Source: Bradyrhizobium sp. 199 (lineage in GTDB: Bacteria > Pseudomonadota > Alphaproteobacteria > Rhizobiales > Xanthobacteraceae). From it: DNA of 64,000 nucleotides. The notes beneath the pieces were generated by a model. That model did not search any database and had not been told where the DNA came from. It worked only from the letters and a program-made list of their open reading frames with translations. The stretch spans positions 1-64,000 of the forward strand of contig NZ_JADPJI010000002.1 of assembly GCF_023073355.1 (NCBI RefSeq), written 5' to 3'. The translations under genes were made by a program, and so were the position numbers. Positions 17,604-26,804 of the stretch are shown here, one piece after another; within the stretch, counting starts at the first letter, position 1, and every line of letters begins with the position of its first letter.

Positions 17604-18029
17604 TCAGACGACCGTCAGGCGAACGTCGACATTGCCGCGCGTGGCGTTGGAATAGGGGCACACCTGGTGCGCCTTCTCGACCAGCGCCTCGGCCTCGGCA
17701 CGGTCAAGGCCCGGCAGCGACACGGCGAGGTCGATATCGAGACCGAAGCCGCCCTCCGAGCGCGGGCCGATGCCGACGGTCGAGGTGACGGACGCATCGG
17801 CTGGAACCTTGGGGCCGCCCTGCGAGGCCACGAACTTCATCGCGCCGATGAAGCAGGCGGCATAGCCGGCCGCGAACAGTTGCTCGGGATTGTTGCCGGC
17901 GCCGCCTCCGCCGCCCAGCTCCTTGGGCGTGGTCAGCTTGACGTCGAGCGCGCCGTCGAGGGTTGCAGCATGGCCGTCGCGGCCGCCGGTGGCTTTGGCG
18001 CTGGTCTTGTAGAGGACGTTCACGGACAT
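17604..18029 (-). CDS. ohr: Organic hydroperoxide resistance protein Ohr
   Basis: A 141-residue Ohr of the OsmC fold, a thiol peroxidase that reduces fatty-acid and other organic hydroperoxides with lipoylated proteins as electron donor. The two catalytic cysteines are C59 (YAACFIGAM) and C124 ([10 protein letters not shown]). Start ATG 18029 follows GGGAG at six bases; the ATG six bases further upstream overlaps that site and is not used. It is divergent from ohrR with the shared operator region between them. Confidence 0.93.
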   Translation of the reverse strand: MSVNVLYKTSAKATGGRDGHAATLDGALDVKLTTPKELGGGGGAGNNPEQLFAAGYAACFIGAMKFVASQGGPKVPADASVTSTVGIGPRSEGGFGLDIDLAVSLPGLDRAEAEALVEKAHQVCPYSNATRGNVDVRLTVV

Positions 18030-18069
18030 TGTCATCTCCCTGGGTTTAATGGGGTGCATCCGTATCGCA

Positions 18070-18128
18070 GACAATTAGATTGCGCACAATTGAAATTGCG
18101 CCGTCTCACATTTAATTGTCGCAATTGA
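18070..18128. promoter_or_regulatory. OhrR operator cluster between ohr and ohrR
   Basis: Three CAATT/AATTG-rich palindromic stretches lie in the 136-base gap: around ACAATTAGATTGCG, CACAATTGAAATTGCG and TTAATTGTCGCAATTGAA. OhrR sites in other bacteria are AATT-rich palindromes of the form TACAATT...AATTGTA, so this is the expected regulator site. Confidence 0.65.
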
Positions 18129-18165
18129 ATATACCGCCGCCCGGTCCCAGAATGAGGAAGATCCC

Positions 18166-18639
18166 GTGAGATTCTCCATGCCTCGAAAATCATCGGCAGC
18201 GGATACGCCGCTGCGGCTCGACAACCAGATCTGCTTCGCGGTCTATTCGGCCGCGCATGCCTTCAACCGCGTCTACAAGCCGCTCTTGGACCGGCTCGGC
18301 CTGACCTATCCGCAATATCTCGTCATGCTGGTGCTGTGGGAGCGCGACAACGTTCCGGTCAAGGACATCGGCGAAAGATTGTTCCTGGATTCGGGCACGC
18401 TGACGCCGCTGCTCAAGCGGCTGGAGGCCGCCCATCTCGTCAAGCGCACACGTTCCAGCGAGGATGAGCGTCAGGTCCTGATCGCGCTGACGGCGCAGGG
18501 ACACGCCTTGAAGGAAAAAGCCCGCAATGTGCCGCACTCGATCCTGGCCGCCTCGGACTGCTCGGTGCCGGAGCTAGTGGCGATGAAGGACGAGATCGTC
18601 GCGTTGCGGGATCGGCTGAACGCGGTGATCGGGGAGTAG
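18166..18639 (+). CDS. ohrR: MarR-family organic peroxide sensor OhrR
   Basis: A 157-residue MarR-fold repressor. The reactive cysteine is C23 ([15 protein letters not shown], counting from GTG 18166), the position conserved in OhrR; oxidation releases DNA. The winged helix is [23 protein letters not shown] with the wing [16 protein letters not shown]. Start GTG 18166 or ATG 18178 are both possible. It is divergent from ohr across AATT-rich operators and should repress both genes until lipid peroxides appear. Confidence 0.9.
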   Translation: MRFSMPRKSSAADTPLRLDNQICFAVYSAAHAFNRVYKPLLDRLGLTYPQYLVMLVLWERDNVPVKDIGERLFLDSGTLTPLLKRLEAAHLVKRTRSSEDERQVLIALTAQGHALKEKARNVPHSILAASDCSVPELVAMKDEIVALRDRLNAVIGE

Positions 18640-18642
18640 GGG

Positions 18643-18879
18643 TTAGAGCCGTTTCTTGGCGAAGGCGCGACCGGACGCTGACTTCAGATACTTCTCGAAT
18701 GCTACGGCTTGCTTCTCGATGCTGAATGCAACGTAAGTCTTGAGACGCCAAGGCCCGTATTTCGAGGTGTGGGGCACCTCGCCAGCATTGTGCTTTGTCA
18801 GTCGGGCGCGCAGATCGTCGGTAATCCCGACATAGAAGTGGAGGGAATCGAGGCTCTCAAGGATGTAGACTTACTTCAC
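18643..18879 (-). pseudogene. GIY-YIG nuclease gene inactivated by an early stop codon
   Basis: Read leftward from GTG 18879 the frame is V-K-stop, then VYILESLDSLHFYVGITDD, a clean GIY-YIG core (VYIL and YVGIT), followed by SKYGPWRLKTY and a Lys-rich end SGRAFAKKRL. The third codon TAA stands where homologs have TAC or TAT (Tyr of KYVYIL), so one base changed. There is no internal ATG in frame; only a GTG far inside. It starts three bases after ohrR, convergent. Small single-domain GIY-YIG genes of this type are scattered in Bradyrhizobium genomes. Confidence 0.8.
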
Positions 18880-18968
18880 GGCACGCTCCCCGGCTGTCGA
18901 GGGAGAGCTTAGTATATCCGCTTTAGATTTGTTGAAGCCCGGCTTCGCCCTTCGGGCTACGCCGCGGC

Positions 18969-19031
18969 AGCCTTCGCTACGATGGATCGGAGCTGGCTTG
19001 CCGAGCCGAAGCTCGCGAAGCGAGCGAAGGC

Positions 19032-19032
<1 letters not shown>
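18969..19032. repeat. inverted repeat downstream of tRNA-Ala
   Basis: AGCCTTCGCT (18969-18978) is matched by AGCGAAGGCT (19023-19032) with an inner hairpin GCTCGC-GAA-GCGAGC at 19011-19025. It touches the 3' end of the tRNA and could end its transcript or be a dispersed repeat; there is no U-run. Confidence 0.45.
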
Positions 19033-19107
<75 letters not shown>

Positions 19108-19200
19108 TTAGTCTTCGCGGGATGAACCTGGTGGTTCACCCCAACCGGCGAGCCCTGGTGACTCGCGCGGTGCACCCTTTTTCACAGATCAGGGCTGATC

Positions 19201-19608
19201 TCAAGTCTCTTCATCACCTCCGACATCACCAATGATGTCGGTTACGTCCTCATCGCCTTCTTCTTCGTCGGCAATGAAGGTCGAATCATCGTCATCGTCG
19301 TCATCGAGGGTCTCATCGACCTCGATATCGTCCTCCGACTCCGGCACGACGGCCTTGACCTTGCCGGTGTTCTCCTCCGCGTCAGCCTCTTCGAGCGAGA
19401 CCTCTTCGACCTCTGCCGGTTCCGGCGTGGCGTCCGCCGCGGGCGTGTGCCGGGCTTCGGCGCCGCGGGGTACGCGCGCGGGCGCCACCGGCGCGATCGG
19501 CACCACTTCGCCGGTATAGGGCGAGATCACTGGACTCTTGTTGAGGTCATAGAACTTCTTGCCCGTCGTCGGGCAAATACGTTTAGTTCCGAGTTCGGAC
19601 TTGGCCAC
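19201..19608 (-). CDS. TIGR02300 / FYDLN-acid family protein
   Basis: A 135-residue protein. The N-terminus LGTKRICPTTGKKFYDLNKSP is the signature that gives the family its name; the rest is extremely acidic, with runs such as ETLDDDDDDDSTFIADEEEGDED to the end. Only one Cys remains of the pair seen in zinc-ribbon relatives. The tail looks disordered. Found across alphaproteobacteria next to aroA; no function is known. It is divergent from aroA with 161 bases between, and the tRNA lies 93 bases downstream. Confidence 0.88.
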   Translation of the reverse strand: MAKSELGTKRICPTTGKKFYDLNKSPVISPYTGEVVPIAPVAPARVPRGAEARHTPAADATPEPAEVEEVSLEEADAEENTGKVKAVVPESEDDIEVDETLDDDDDDDSTFIADEEEGDEDVTDIIGDVGGDEET

Positions 19609-19769
19609 GGCAGGAATCCTGGGAATGTCTTGAAAAGCGGTGTTTCACTTGGCTAGTTGGCGGCCCGCTGTCAATAGCGCATTACGGGAGAACGACATGC
19701 CCGTGACGGGGCGCGGACCATGTGGTACCTGCGCCGCAACCCTCTCAGGGCTCATCCAAGGACACAAAC

Positions 19770-21107
19770 TTGACCCATTCCGACCAACCGAGGCCGCTTA
19801 AGTCGCGCGCTAGCGGTCCCCTGACCGGGAAAGTACGGGTGCCCGGGGACAAGTCGATCTCGCACCGGGCCCTCATCCTGGGCGCGCTCGCGGTCGGTGA
19901 GACCAGCATTTCGGGCCTGCTGGAGGGCGAGGACGTCCTCAACACCGCCAAATCCATGCAGGCGCTGGGCGCCAAGGTCGAGCGCACCGGTGATTTCGCC
20001 TGGAAGGTAAACGGCGTCGGCGTCGCGGGTTTCGCCCCACCCAAGGCGTCCTTGGATTTCGGCAACTCCGGCACCGGCTGCCGGCTGGTGATGGGCGCCG
20101 TCGCGGGCTGCCCGATCTCCGCGGTATTCGACGGCGACGCCTCGCTGCGCAGCCGCCCGATGCGCCGGATTCTCGATCCGCTGGAAAAGATGGGCGCCAG
20201 GGTTGTTTCCGGGGGTGAGGCTGGCCGGCTGCCGCTGACCCTGCAGGGCGCGCGCGATCCGCTGCCGATCATCTACACGACACCGGTCGCCTCGGCCCAA
20301 ATCAAGTCGGCGGTGCTGCTGGCGGGACTCGCCGCACCCGGCACCACGACCGTCATCGAGACCGAAGCCAGCCGCGACCATACCGAGCTGATGCTGAAGC
20401 ATTTTGGTGCCGACATCTCCTCGGCGCGAGAGGGCGTGCATGGCCGCCGCATCACGCTCAAGGGCCAGCCCGAGCTGCACGGCGCCGCCGTGGTGGTGCC
20501 CGCCGATCCCTCCTCGGCCGCTTTCCCGGTGGTCGCAGCACTGATCGTCGAGGGCTCCGATGTCGTCCTGTCCGACGTGATGACCAATCCGCTGCGCACC
20601 GGCCTGTTCACCACGCTGCGCGAAATGGGCGCTTCGATCGAGGAAAGCGAAGTGCGGGGGGACGCCGGCGAGCCGATGGCGCAATTGCGCGTGCGGGCCT
20701 CGAAACTGCGCGGCGTCGAGGTGCCGCCGGAGCGCGCGCCCTCGATGATCGACGAATATCTGGTGCTAGCGGTGGCGGCGTCCTTTGCCGAAGGCACCAC
20801 GATCATGCGCGGCCTGCACGAACTGCGGGTCAAGGAATCCGACCGGCTCGAAGCCACCGCCGACATGCTTCGTGTCAACGGCGTCAAAGTGGAGGTCTCC
20901 GGTGACGATCTGATCGTCGAAGGCCGCGGCCACGTTCCCGGCGGCGGCGTTGTCGCCACCCACATGGACCATCGCATCGCGATGTCCGCGCTCGTGATGG
21001 GCTGCGCCTCCGACCAGCCCGTGAGCGTCGACGACACCGCCTTCATCGCCACCAGCTTCCCGGACTTCATTCCGATGATGCGTTCGCTAGGGGCCGAGTT
21101 TTCATGA
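19770..21107 (+). CDS. aroA: 3-phosphoshikimate 1-carboxyvinyltransferase (EPSP synthase)
   Basis: A 445-residue EPSP synthase, the step joining shikimate-3-phosphate and phosphoenolpyruvate in aromatic amino acid synthesis. The start is TTG 19770, with AAGGA seven bases before it. The PGDKSISHR substrate motif and [10 protein letters not shown] match the class II (Agrobacterium CP4-like) branch. The loop that decides glyphosate tolerance reads GNSGTGCR with Gly at residue 101; CP4 has Ala there. So, by this residue, tolerance is not predicted. The stop overlaps cmk by four bases, and rpsA follows: the usual aroA-cmk-rpsA operon. Confidence 0.96.
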   Translation: MTHSDQPRPLKSRASGPLTGKVRVPGDKSISHRALILGALAVGETSISGLLEGEDVLNTAKSMQALGAKVERTGDFAWKVNGVGVAGFAPPKASLDFGNSGTGCRLVMGAVAGCPISAVFDGDASLRSRPMRRILDPLEKMGARVVSGGEAGRLPLTLQGARDPLPIIYTTPVASAQIKSAVLLAGLAAPGTTTVIETEASRDHTELMLKHFGADISSAREGVHGRRITLKGQPELHGAAVVVPADPSSAAFPVVAALIVEGSDVVLSDVMTNPLRTGLFTTLREMGASIEESEVRGDAGEPMAQLRVRASKLRGVEVPPERAPSMIDEYLVLAVAASFAEGTTIMRGLHELRVKESDRLEATADMLRVNGVKVEVSGDDLIVEGRGHVPGGGVVATHMDHRIAMSALVMGCASDQPVSVDDTAFIATSFPDFIPMMRSLGAEFS

Positions 21108-21742
21108 TCATCGCCATCGACGGGCCCGCGGCCTCGGGCAAGGGGACGCTCGGCAAGCGCCTTGCGCATCATTACGGCTACCGTCACCTCGACACCGGCG
21201 TGATCTATCGCGCCGTGGCTTACGCCCTGATGCAGTCGGGCCATGATCTCCGCGACGAAGCGGCCGCGGTGCAGGCCGCCTTGGAACTCGATCCCGAAAA
21301 GTTCGGCAATCCGGCCCTGAAGACCCAAAAGGCCGGTGAGGGCGCCTCGATTGTTTCGGCGATCCCTGGGGTGCGCGAGGCCCTGGTCAATTTCCAGCGG
21401 CAGTTCGCCGCGGGTCCGCCCGGCGCCGTGCTTGATGGCCGGGACATTGGAACCGTGATCTGCCCGGACGCCGACGTGAAGATCTTCGTCGTCGCCGACC
21501 CCAAGGTCCGTGCCCGCCGCCGGACGATGGAGGCCAAGGCGAGGGGCGAGGAGGCGGACGAGGCCGCCGTGCTCGCCGACATCATCCAGCGCGACGAACG
21601 CGACAAGAACCGGCCGATTGCGCCTTTGAAACCGGCCCCGGATGCTTACTTGCTAGATAACTCCCAACTGGATATAGAAGGCGGCGTCCGGGCCGCCATC
21701 GACATTATCGAGGCCGTCCGAGCGGGCCGGTCGCGGGGCTAA
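21104..21742 (+). CDS. cmk: Cytidylate kinase
   Basis: A 212-residue nucleoside monophosphate kinase that phosphorylates CMP and dCMP with ATP. P-loop GPAASGKGT is residues 7-15; the CMP-binding [14 protein letters not shown] and the [18 protein letters not shown] stretch with the LID region RDERDKNRP are all standard. Start ATG 21104 overlaps the aroA stop, indicating coupling. It precedes rpsA by 267 bases with a leader between. Confidence 0.96.
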   Translation: MIIAIDGPAASGKGTLGKRLAHHYGYRHLDTGVIYRAVAYALMQSGHDLRDEAAAVQAALELDPEKFGNPALKTQKAGEGASIVSAIPGVREALVNFQRQFAAGPPGAVLDGRDIGTVICPDADVKIFVVADPKVRARRRTMEAKARGEEADEAAVLADIIQRDERDKNRPIAPLKPAPDAYLLDNSQLDIEGGVRAAIDIIEAVRAGRSRG

Positions 21743-21860
21743 GCCGCAGCCGTCATTGGAGGAAGCGCCCGCTCCCGCTCTTTGAGGTCGATACGTCAGG
21801 TCCCTGTTCGGGACCGGCGCGATCCAGGCTCCGGACAAAGATTTTCCACGTATCGAATGC

Positions 21861-21911
21861 GCGGGCCTTTGCCGGCCCGCTTCTGCTGTTCCGCCTCCAA
21901 GGCCGGAGCAG
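21861..21911 (+). promoter_or_regulatory. two hairpins in the rpsA leader
   Basis: GCGGGC/GCCCGC (21861-21880) and CTGTTCCG/CGGAGCAG (21886-21911) are adjacent stems about 100 bases before rpsA. Ribosomal protein S1 represses its own mRNA through a structured leader in gammaproteobacteria; whether this leader does the same is inference. The first stem has no U-run, so it is not an obvious terminator. Confidence 0.35.
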
Positions 21912-22009
21912 CGAGCGGTCGCTCGAAGGTTTTGCGGACCTTCCGACACTGCGCGTGCGATGCGCCCATGAACCCAACGGCCGGCACGACATCCGCAATT
22001 GGAGAACAA

Positions 22010-23716
22010 ATGGCTTCGACTTCTGCTGATACCTATAGCCCGTCGCGCGACGATTTCGCCGCGATGCTCGATGAGTCCTTCGCAGGCGGCAACCTGCAGG
22101 AAAGCTCCGTCATCAAGGGCAAGGTTGTTGCAATTGAAAAGGACATGGCCGTCATCGACGTCGGCCTGAAGACCGAGGGCCGCGTCGCCCTGCGCGAATT
22201 TTCCGGCCCCGGCCGTGACAGTGAACTGAAGGTCGGCGACGAGGTTGAAGTGTTCCTCGATCGCATCGAGAACGCTCTCGGCGAAGCCGTGCTGTCGCGC
22301 GACAAGGCGCGGCGCGAAGAGAGCTGGGGCAAGCTCGAGAAGGCGTTCCAGAACAACGAGAAGGTCAACGGCGTCATCTTCAACCAGGTCAAGGGCGGCT
22401 TCACCGTCGACCTCGACGGTGCCGTGGCCTTCCTGCCGCGCTCGCAGGTCGACATCCGTCCGATCCGTGACGTTGCGCCGCTGATGAACAACTCGCAGCC
22501 GTTCCAGATCCTCAAGATGGACCGCCGCCGCGGCAACATCGTCGTGTCCCGCCGCACCGTGCTGGAAGAGACCCGCGCCGAGCAGCGTCAGGAGCTGGTG
22601 CAGAACCTCGAAGAGGGTCAGGTCATCGACGGCGTGGTCAAGAACATCACCGATTACGGTGCGTTCGTTGACCTCGGCGGCATCGACGGCCTGCTGCACG
22701 TCACCGATATCGCGTGGCGCCGCGTCAACCATCCGACCGAAGTGCTCTCGATCGGCCAGACCGTGAAGGTCAAGATCATCAAGATCAACCACGAGACGCA
22801 CCGCATCTCGCTGGGCATGAAGCAGCTGCTGGATGATCCGTGGCAGGGCATCGAAGCCAAGTACCCGCTGGGTGCCCGCTTCACTGGCCGCGTCACCAAC
22901 ATCACCGACTACGGTGCGTTCGTCGAGCTCGAGCCGGGCATCGAAGGCCTGATCCACGTCTCCGAGATGTCGTGGACCAAGAAGAACATGCACCCCGGCA
23001 AGATCGTTTCGACCTCGCAGGAAGTCGACGTGCAGGTGCTGGAAGTCGATTCCGTCAAGCGCCGCATCTCGCTCGGCCTCAAGCAGACCATGCGCAACCC
23101 CTGGGAGGTCTTCGTCGAAGGTCACCCGACCGGTTCGACGGTCGAGGGCGAGGTCAAGAACAAGACCGAGTTCGGTCTGTTCCTGGGCCTCGAGGGCGAC
23201 GTCGACGGCATGGTCCATCTCTCCGACCTCGACTGGAAGCTTCCGGGCGAGCAGGTGATCGACAACTACAAGAAGGGCGACATGGTGAAGGCCGTGGTGC
23301 TCGATGTGGACGTCGAGAAGGAGCGCATCTCGCTCGGCATCAAGCAGCTCGAAGGCGACCCCTTCTCCGAGCCGGGCGATGTCAAGAAGGGCGCGGTCGT
23401 GACCTGCGAAGTGCTCGAAGTGAAGGAGAGCGGCATCGAGGTGAAGATCACCGGTACCGACTTCACCACTTTCGTGAAGCGGTCGGAGCTCGCCCGTGAT
23501 CGCGCCGACCAGCGCGCCGAACGCTTTGCCGTCGGCGAGAAGGTCGATGCCCGCGTGATCCAGTTCGACAAGAAGGCCCGCAAGGTCCAGGTGTCGATCA
23601 AGGCGCTCGAAGTTGCCGAAGAGAAGGAAGCCATCGCGCAGTACGGCTCCTCCGATTCGGGAGCGACGCTCGGCGACATCCTGGGCACCGCGCTCAAGAA
23701 CCGCGACACCAAGTAA
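22010..23716 (+). CDS. rpsA: 30S ribosomal protein S1
   Basis: A 568-residue S1 with six S1-type OB-fold repeats, roughly 35-100, 118-185, 204-272, 289-358, 376-445 and 463-532. Repeats 3 and 4 are the most typical, with the twin GVVKNITDYGAFVDLGG and GRVTNITDYGAFVELEP blocks. S1 unfolds and docks mRNA on the 30S subunit. Start ATG 22010 is preceded by TTGGAG; frames open further upstream belong to the leader. The gene ends at a strong terminator. Confidence 0.97.
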   Translation: MASTSADTYSPSRDDFAAMLDESFAGGNLQESSVIKGKVVAIEKDMAVIDVGLKTEGRVALREFSGPGRDSELKVGDEVEVFLDRIENALGEAVLSRDKARREESWGKLEKAFQNNEKVNGVIFNQVKGGFTVDLDGAVAFLPRSQVDIRPIRDVAPLMNNSQPFQILKMDRRRGNIVVSRRTVLEETRAEQRQELVQNLEEGQVIDGVVKNITDYGAFVDLGGIDGLLHVTDIAWRRVNHPTEVLSIGQTVKVKIIKINHETHRISLGMKQLLDDPWQGIEAKYPLGARFTGRVTNITDYGAFVELEPGIEGLIHVSEMSWTKKNMHPGKIVSTSQEVDVQVLEVDSVKRRISLGLKQTMRNPWEVFVEGHPTGSTVEGEVKNKTEFGLFLGLEGDVDGMVHLSDLDWKLPGEQVIDNYKKGDMVKAVVLDVDVEKERISLGIKQLEGDPFSEPGDVKKGAVVTCEVLEVKESGIEVKITGTDFTTFVKRSELARDRADQRAERFAVGEKVDARVIQFDKKARKVQVSIKALEVAEEKEAIAQYGSSDSGATLGDILGTALKNRDTK

Positions 23717-23741
23717 GCGAAGCGTACGTTTCGCTGACATC

Positions 23742-23771
23742 AAAGCCCCGGCCCGAGCCGGGGCTTTTTTG
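23742..23771 (+). terminator. Rho-independent terminator of rpsA
   Basis: AAAGCCCCGGC-CCGA-GCCGGGGCTTTTTT: an 11-bp GC-rich stem, 4-base loop and T-run, 26 bases after the rpsA stop. Confidence 0.93.
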
Positions 23772-24062
23772 TTGCGGGCCCTCTACAACTCCGCTGTCGT
23801 CCCGCGGCGCGCGAAGCCCAGGATGTCCATCACGACAGAATTGAGTTCGGCGAAGATTCGCGCTTGTCAGCTCGCGCGACAATTTCTCCCTGTGGTTACG
23901 GATCCCGCGTCCGCGGGAATGACCACTGAGTTTGTGGCGACTTGCTGGGCCTCAGGGGGTCTTGTTTTCTTCAAATTGCGCCGCAATTGATGTATCCAGA
24001 TAAGCCGTTGCTCACGCCGTGACGGCACAACGCGCGCAGCCCTTTGATTTGGAGATATCTAG
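23772..24062. other. intergenic region between rpsA and sppA
   Basis: The stretch after the rpsA terminator has no gene. It contains a GC-rich hairpin TCCCGCG-TC-CGCGGGA (23903-23918), part of a dispersed repeat type ending GGGAATGAC, and a palindrome at 23974-23988 before sppA. Small open frames here have no recognisable content. Confidence 0.6.
23974..23988. promoter_or_regulatory. palindrome AATTGCG-C-CGCAATT upstream of sppA
   Basis: A perfect 7-base inverted repeat with a one-base centre, about 75 bases before sppA. It looks like an operator for a dimeric regulator that I cannot name. Confidence 0.35.
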
Positions 24063-25043
24063 ATGTCGCTCGATTCGGACATCATCGTTGATCGTCGCCG
24101 GATCCGTCGCAAGCTGACGTTCTGGCGCGTCATGGCCGCGCTGGTCGCGATCGCGGCGATCGCAGGCTTTGCGCTGGTTGCGACGCCGGGCGCGCGCGGC
24201 ACGTTCGCGTCGGCCGGCTCGATTGCGCGGGTTCACATCGAGGGACTGATCCGCAGCGATTCCGATCGCACGCAGGCGCTGGAGCGGCTGGAGAATTCGC
24301 AGGCCGCCGCCGTCATCGTTCACATCAACTCGCCGGGCGGCACCACCGCCGGCTCCGAGCAGCTCTACGACTCGCTGGTCCGGCTGAAGGCGAAGAAGCC
24401 GCTCGTCGTGGTGGTCGAGGGCTTGGCTGCCTCCGGGGGCTACATCACGGCGATTGCCAGCGACCACATCATTGCCCAGCAGAGCTCGCTGGTCGGGTCG
24501 ATCGGTGTGCTGTTCCAATATCCCAACGTCTCGGAGCTTCTGAAGACCATCGGCGTCAAGGTCGAGGAGGTGAAGTCGTCGCCGCTGAAGGCCGCGCCCA
24601 ACGGTTTCGAGCCCACCAGCCCCGAGGCGCGCGCCGCGCTGGATGCGCTGGTGAAGGATTCCTACGCCTGGTTCAGGGGGCTGGTGAAGGAACGGCGTGG
24701 CATGGATGACACGCAGCTCGAGAAAGTGGCCGACGGCCGCGTCTTCACCGGACGCCAGGCGATCGATCTCAAGCTGATCGATCAGATCGGCGACGAGAAG
24801 ACCGCGGTGACCTGGCTGGTCGAGCAGAAGGGCGTCAAGAAGGGACTCTCCGTGCGCGATTACAAGCTCGAGCCGCGCTTTGGCGATCTGCCCTTCCTCA
24901 AGACGGCAGCCGCTGTGACGCTGGAAGCGCTCGGTTTGGGCTCGATTGCGCATCAAATTGGACAAACCGGCGTTGCGCAGGCGGTCGATCGGTTCGGAAT
25001 GGATGGAATGCTGGCCCTGTGGCAGCCGGCCGCCTCAAACTGA
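24063..25043 (+). CDS. sppA: Signal peptide peptidase SppA
   Basis: A 326-residue membrane-bound Ser/Lys protease that degrades signal peptides left in the membrane. One anchor covers residues 22-42. The nucleophile is Ser124 in GLAASGGYI and the base is probably Lys176 (SSPLKAAP), spaced 52 apart as in short SppA36 enzymes. The oxyanion NSPGGTTAGSEQLY block is intact. It is the short single-repeat form. Transcribed alone; ihfB follows after 171 bases. Confidence 0.92.
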   Translation: MSLDSDIIVDRRRIRRKLTFWRVMAALVAIAAIAGFALVATPGARGTFASAGSIARVHIEGLIRSDSDRTQALERLENSQAAAVIVHINSPGGTTAGSEQLYDSLVRLKAKKPLVVVVEGLAASGGYITAIASDHIIAQQSSLVGSIGVLFQYPNVSELLKTIGVKVEEVKSSPLKAAPNGFEPTSPEARAALDALVKDSYAWFRGLVKERRGMDDTQLEKVADGRVFTGRQAIDLKLIDQIGDEKTAVTWLVEQKGVKKGLSVRDYKLEPRFGDLPFLKTAAAVTLEALGLGSIAHQIGQTGVAQAVDRFGMDGMLALWQPAASN

Positions 25044-25214
25044 GGGAACTAGGCGAGCATCCCAGGGGTTTCCCGTTTGACGGGCATCGGGGCAGCCCGC
25101 TTTTTCGGCATTTGTCACGCATTTTCACGACGCTCAATCTTGATTTAGCGTCTTGACAGATCAAGGTATTTTCACGGAAATGGTCATCCGCACGCTCCCG
25201 GGTCCTATCTCTCG

Positions 25215-25520
25215 ATGATCAAATCCGAACTTGTTCAGCGTATCGCCGAGCACAACCCGCATCTGTACCAGCGGGATGTCGAGAACATTGTGAATGCGAT
25301 TCTCGAAGAGATCGTAGCGGCCCTCGCGCGCGGTGATCGCGTCGAGTTGCGCGGCTTCGGTGCCTTCTCGGTCAAGCATCGCCCTGCACGCGCGGGGCGC
25401 AATCCACGCACCGGCGCCCATGTGCCCGTCGATCAGAAGAGCGTTCCGTTCTTCAAGACCGGCAAGGAAATGCGCGAACGGCTGAACCGCGACCATCCGG
25501 ATCCCGGCGCGCCAGACTGA
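25215..25520 (+). CDS. ihfB: Integration host factor subunit beta
   Basis: A 101-residue HU/IHF-fold DNA-bending protein. The beginning [35 protein letters not shown] and the DNA-wrapping arm [17 protein letters not shown] are characteristic of the beta subunit. With IhfA it bends DNA sharply at sigma-54 promoters and elsewhere. It is followed after 33 bases by a dispersed palindromic repeat. Confidence 0.95.
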   Translation: MIKSELVQRIAEHNPHLYQRDVENIVNAILEEIVAALARGDRVELRGFGAFSVKHRPARAGRNPRTGAHVPVDQKSVPFFKTGKEMRERLNRDHPDPGAPD

Positions 25521-25553
25521 AGCGCGAGAAGATCGCGCGTCAGGTCATTGTTT

Positions 25554-25601
25554 GAGCATGATCTTTTCGGAAATCGCTGCACACTTATCCGGATCATGCT
25601 C
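25554..25601. repeat. GAGCATGATC palindromic repeat, copy 2
   Basis: Arms GAGCATGATC (25554-25563) and GATCATGCTC (25592-25601) are perfect inverted repeats; inside are TTTTCGGAAA and CACACTTATCCG. Copy 3 at 29380 is nearly identical. It separates ihfB from the LapA-like gene. Confidence 0.8.
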
Positions 25602-25675
25602 TAAAGCCAACGTCTGGGTTTGCCGCGGTCGCGCAAGGTGCGGCCGGAAACTTGATTCAAGGCGAGCGAAGCGAG

Positions 25676-26068
25676 ATGCGAAAGTTCCTGACCGCGCTGA
25701 TCGTGATTCCGCTGGGCGTGATCCTGGTGGCCTTCGCGGTCGCCAACCGGCACTTCATCACGGTCTCGTTCGATCCCTTCATCGCGAACGACCCGTCATT
25801 GTCGGTCACGATGCCGCTGTTCCTGCTCCTGATCCTGATCGCTGCCCTTGGCGTCTTCGCGGGCGGCTCTGCCGTCTGGCTCGGCCAGCGGCGCTGGCGG
25901 CGCGCGGCGCGCCGGCACGAGGCGGAGGCACGGGCGGCCAGGGGCGAACTGGCCGACCTGCGGGCCCAAATGGCTGCGGCAAGGCCCGAGTCCCAGCGCC
26001 TCCCGGTCCCCTCGGGGGGCGGCCTTTACGGGCCCATCGGGCGAGACAAGCAGCGCGCGACGTTGTAG
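25676..26068 (+). CDS. LapA-domain (DUF1049) membrane protein
   Basis: A 130-residue LapA/YciS-type protein with two membrane segments (about 5-24 and 42-64) and a conserved NRHFITVSFDPF block between them, then a basic, coiled-coil-like cytoplasmic part (WRRAARRHEAEARAARGELADLRAQM). E. coli LapA works with LapB to tune LPS synthesis; no LapB is here and the role in this organism is inferred. The start ATG 25676 fits the predicted first segment. It lies 64 bases before trpF. Confidence 0.82.
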   Translation: MRKFLTALIVIPLGVILVAFAVANRHFITVSFDPFIANDPSLSVTMPLFLLLILIAALGVFAGGSAVWLGQRRWRRAARRHEAEARAARGELADLRAQMAAARPESQRLPVPSGGGLYGPIGRDKQRATL

Positions 26069-26132
26069 AAGCGGCGCAACCGAAAGCCCCGTTTTCCGGC
26101 CGCGCCTCGTGGCCTCCATTTGCTTTGAGATC

Positions 26133-26804
26133 ATGTCCCTGCTCGTCAAGATCTGCGGCCTGTCCACGCGCGAGACGCTTGAAATCGCGCTCGACGCCGG
26201 CGCTGACATGGTGGGGTTCGTGTTCTTTCCGCCGTCGCCGCGGCACCTGTCCCTGGAACTCGGCCGCGATCTCGGGCGCCAGGTGGAGGGGCGCGCGCTC
26301 AAGGTGGCGCTCACCGTCGATGCCGACGATGCGACGCTCGACAACATCATGGATGCGCTGTCGCCGGACATTTTCCAGCTTCATGGCACGGAGAGCGTGG
26401 CGCGGCTGCGCGACATCAAGCAGCGGTTCGGTCGCCCGGTGATGAAGGTCGTGCCGGTCGCAACAGCAGCCGATCTCGCCGTGCTGCCCGGCTACGCCAC
26501 GGTCGCCGATCGCATTCTGTTCGATGCGCGCGCGCCGAAGGATGCGACGCGGCCCGGCGGCCTCGGTGAGCCGTTCGACTGGCACCTGCTCGAAAGTCTT
26601 GATTTGAAGCTGCCCTACATGGTCTCGGGCGGGCTTCGCGCCGACAGCCTCGCCGAGGCGCTCCGTGTCACCCGGGCCGGCGGCGTCGATGTGTCCTCCG
26701 GCGTCGAGATCGCGCCCGGCGTCAAAGATCCCAGGATGATCGAGGCCTTCATCCGCGCCGCGCGTGCCACCCAAGATGCAAGCCAAGAGTTGAGCGTCAG
26801 ATGA
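26133..26804 (+). CDS. trpF: Phosphoribosylanthranilate isomerase
   Basis: A 223-residue (beta/alpha)8 enzyme of tryptophan synthesis that isomerises N-(5-phosphoribosyl)anthranilate. The catalytic Cys is C8 in LVKICGLST; the phosphate site is near [15 protein letters not shown] and the [14 protein letters not shown] loop carries the general acid Asp. Its stop overlaps the trpB start by four bases (ATGA). Confidence 0.95.
   Translation: MSLLVKICGLSTRETLEIALDAGADMVGFVFFPPSPRHLSLELGRDLGRQVEGRALKVALTVDADDATLDNIMDALSPDIFQLHGTESVARLRDIKQRFGRPVMKVVPVATAADLAVLPGYATVADRILFDARAPKDATRPGGLGEPFDWHLLESLDLKLPYMVSGGLRADSLAEALRVTRAGGVDVSSGVEIAPGVKDPRMIEAFIRAARATQDASQELSVR

Noticed and set aside
19770..21107. 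Natural glyphosate tolerance because AroA resembles the CP4 class
   Set aside because: The key loop has Gly where CP4 has Ala, so tolerance is not supported by this residue.
21653..23743. A 696-residue leftward frame antisense to rpsA
   Set aside because: Shadow of the S1 repeats; its own repeats mirror those of S1.
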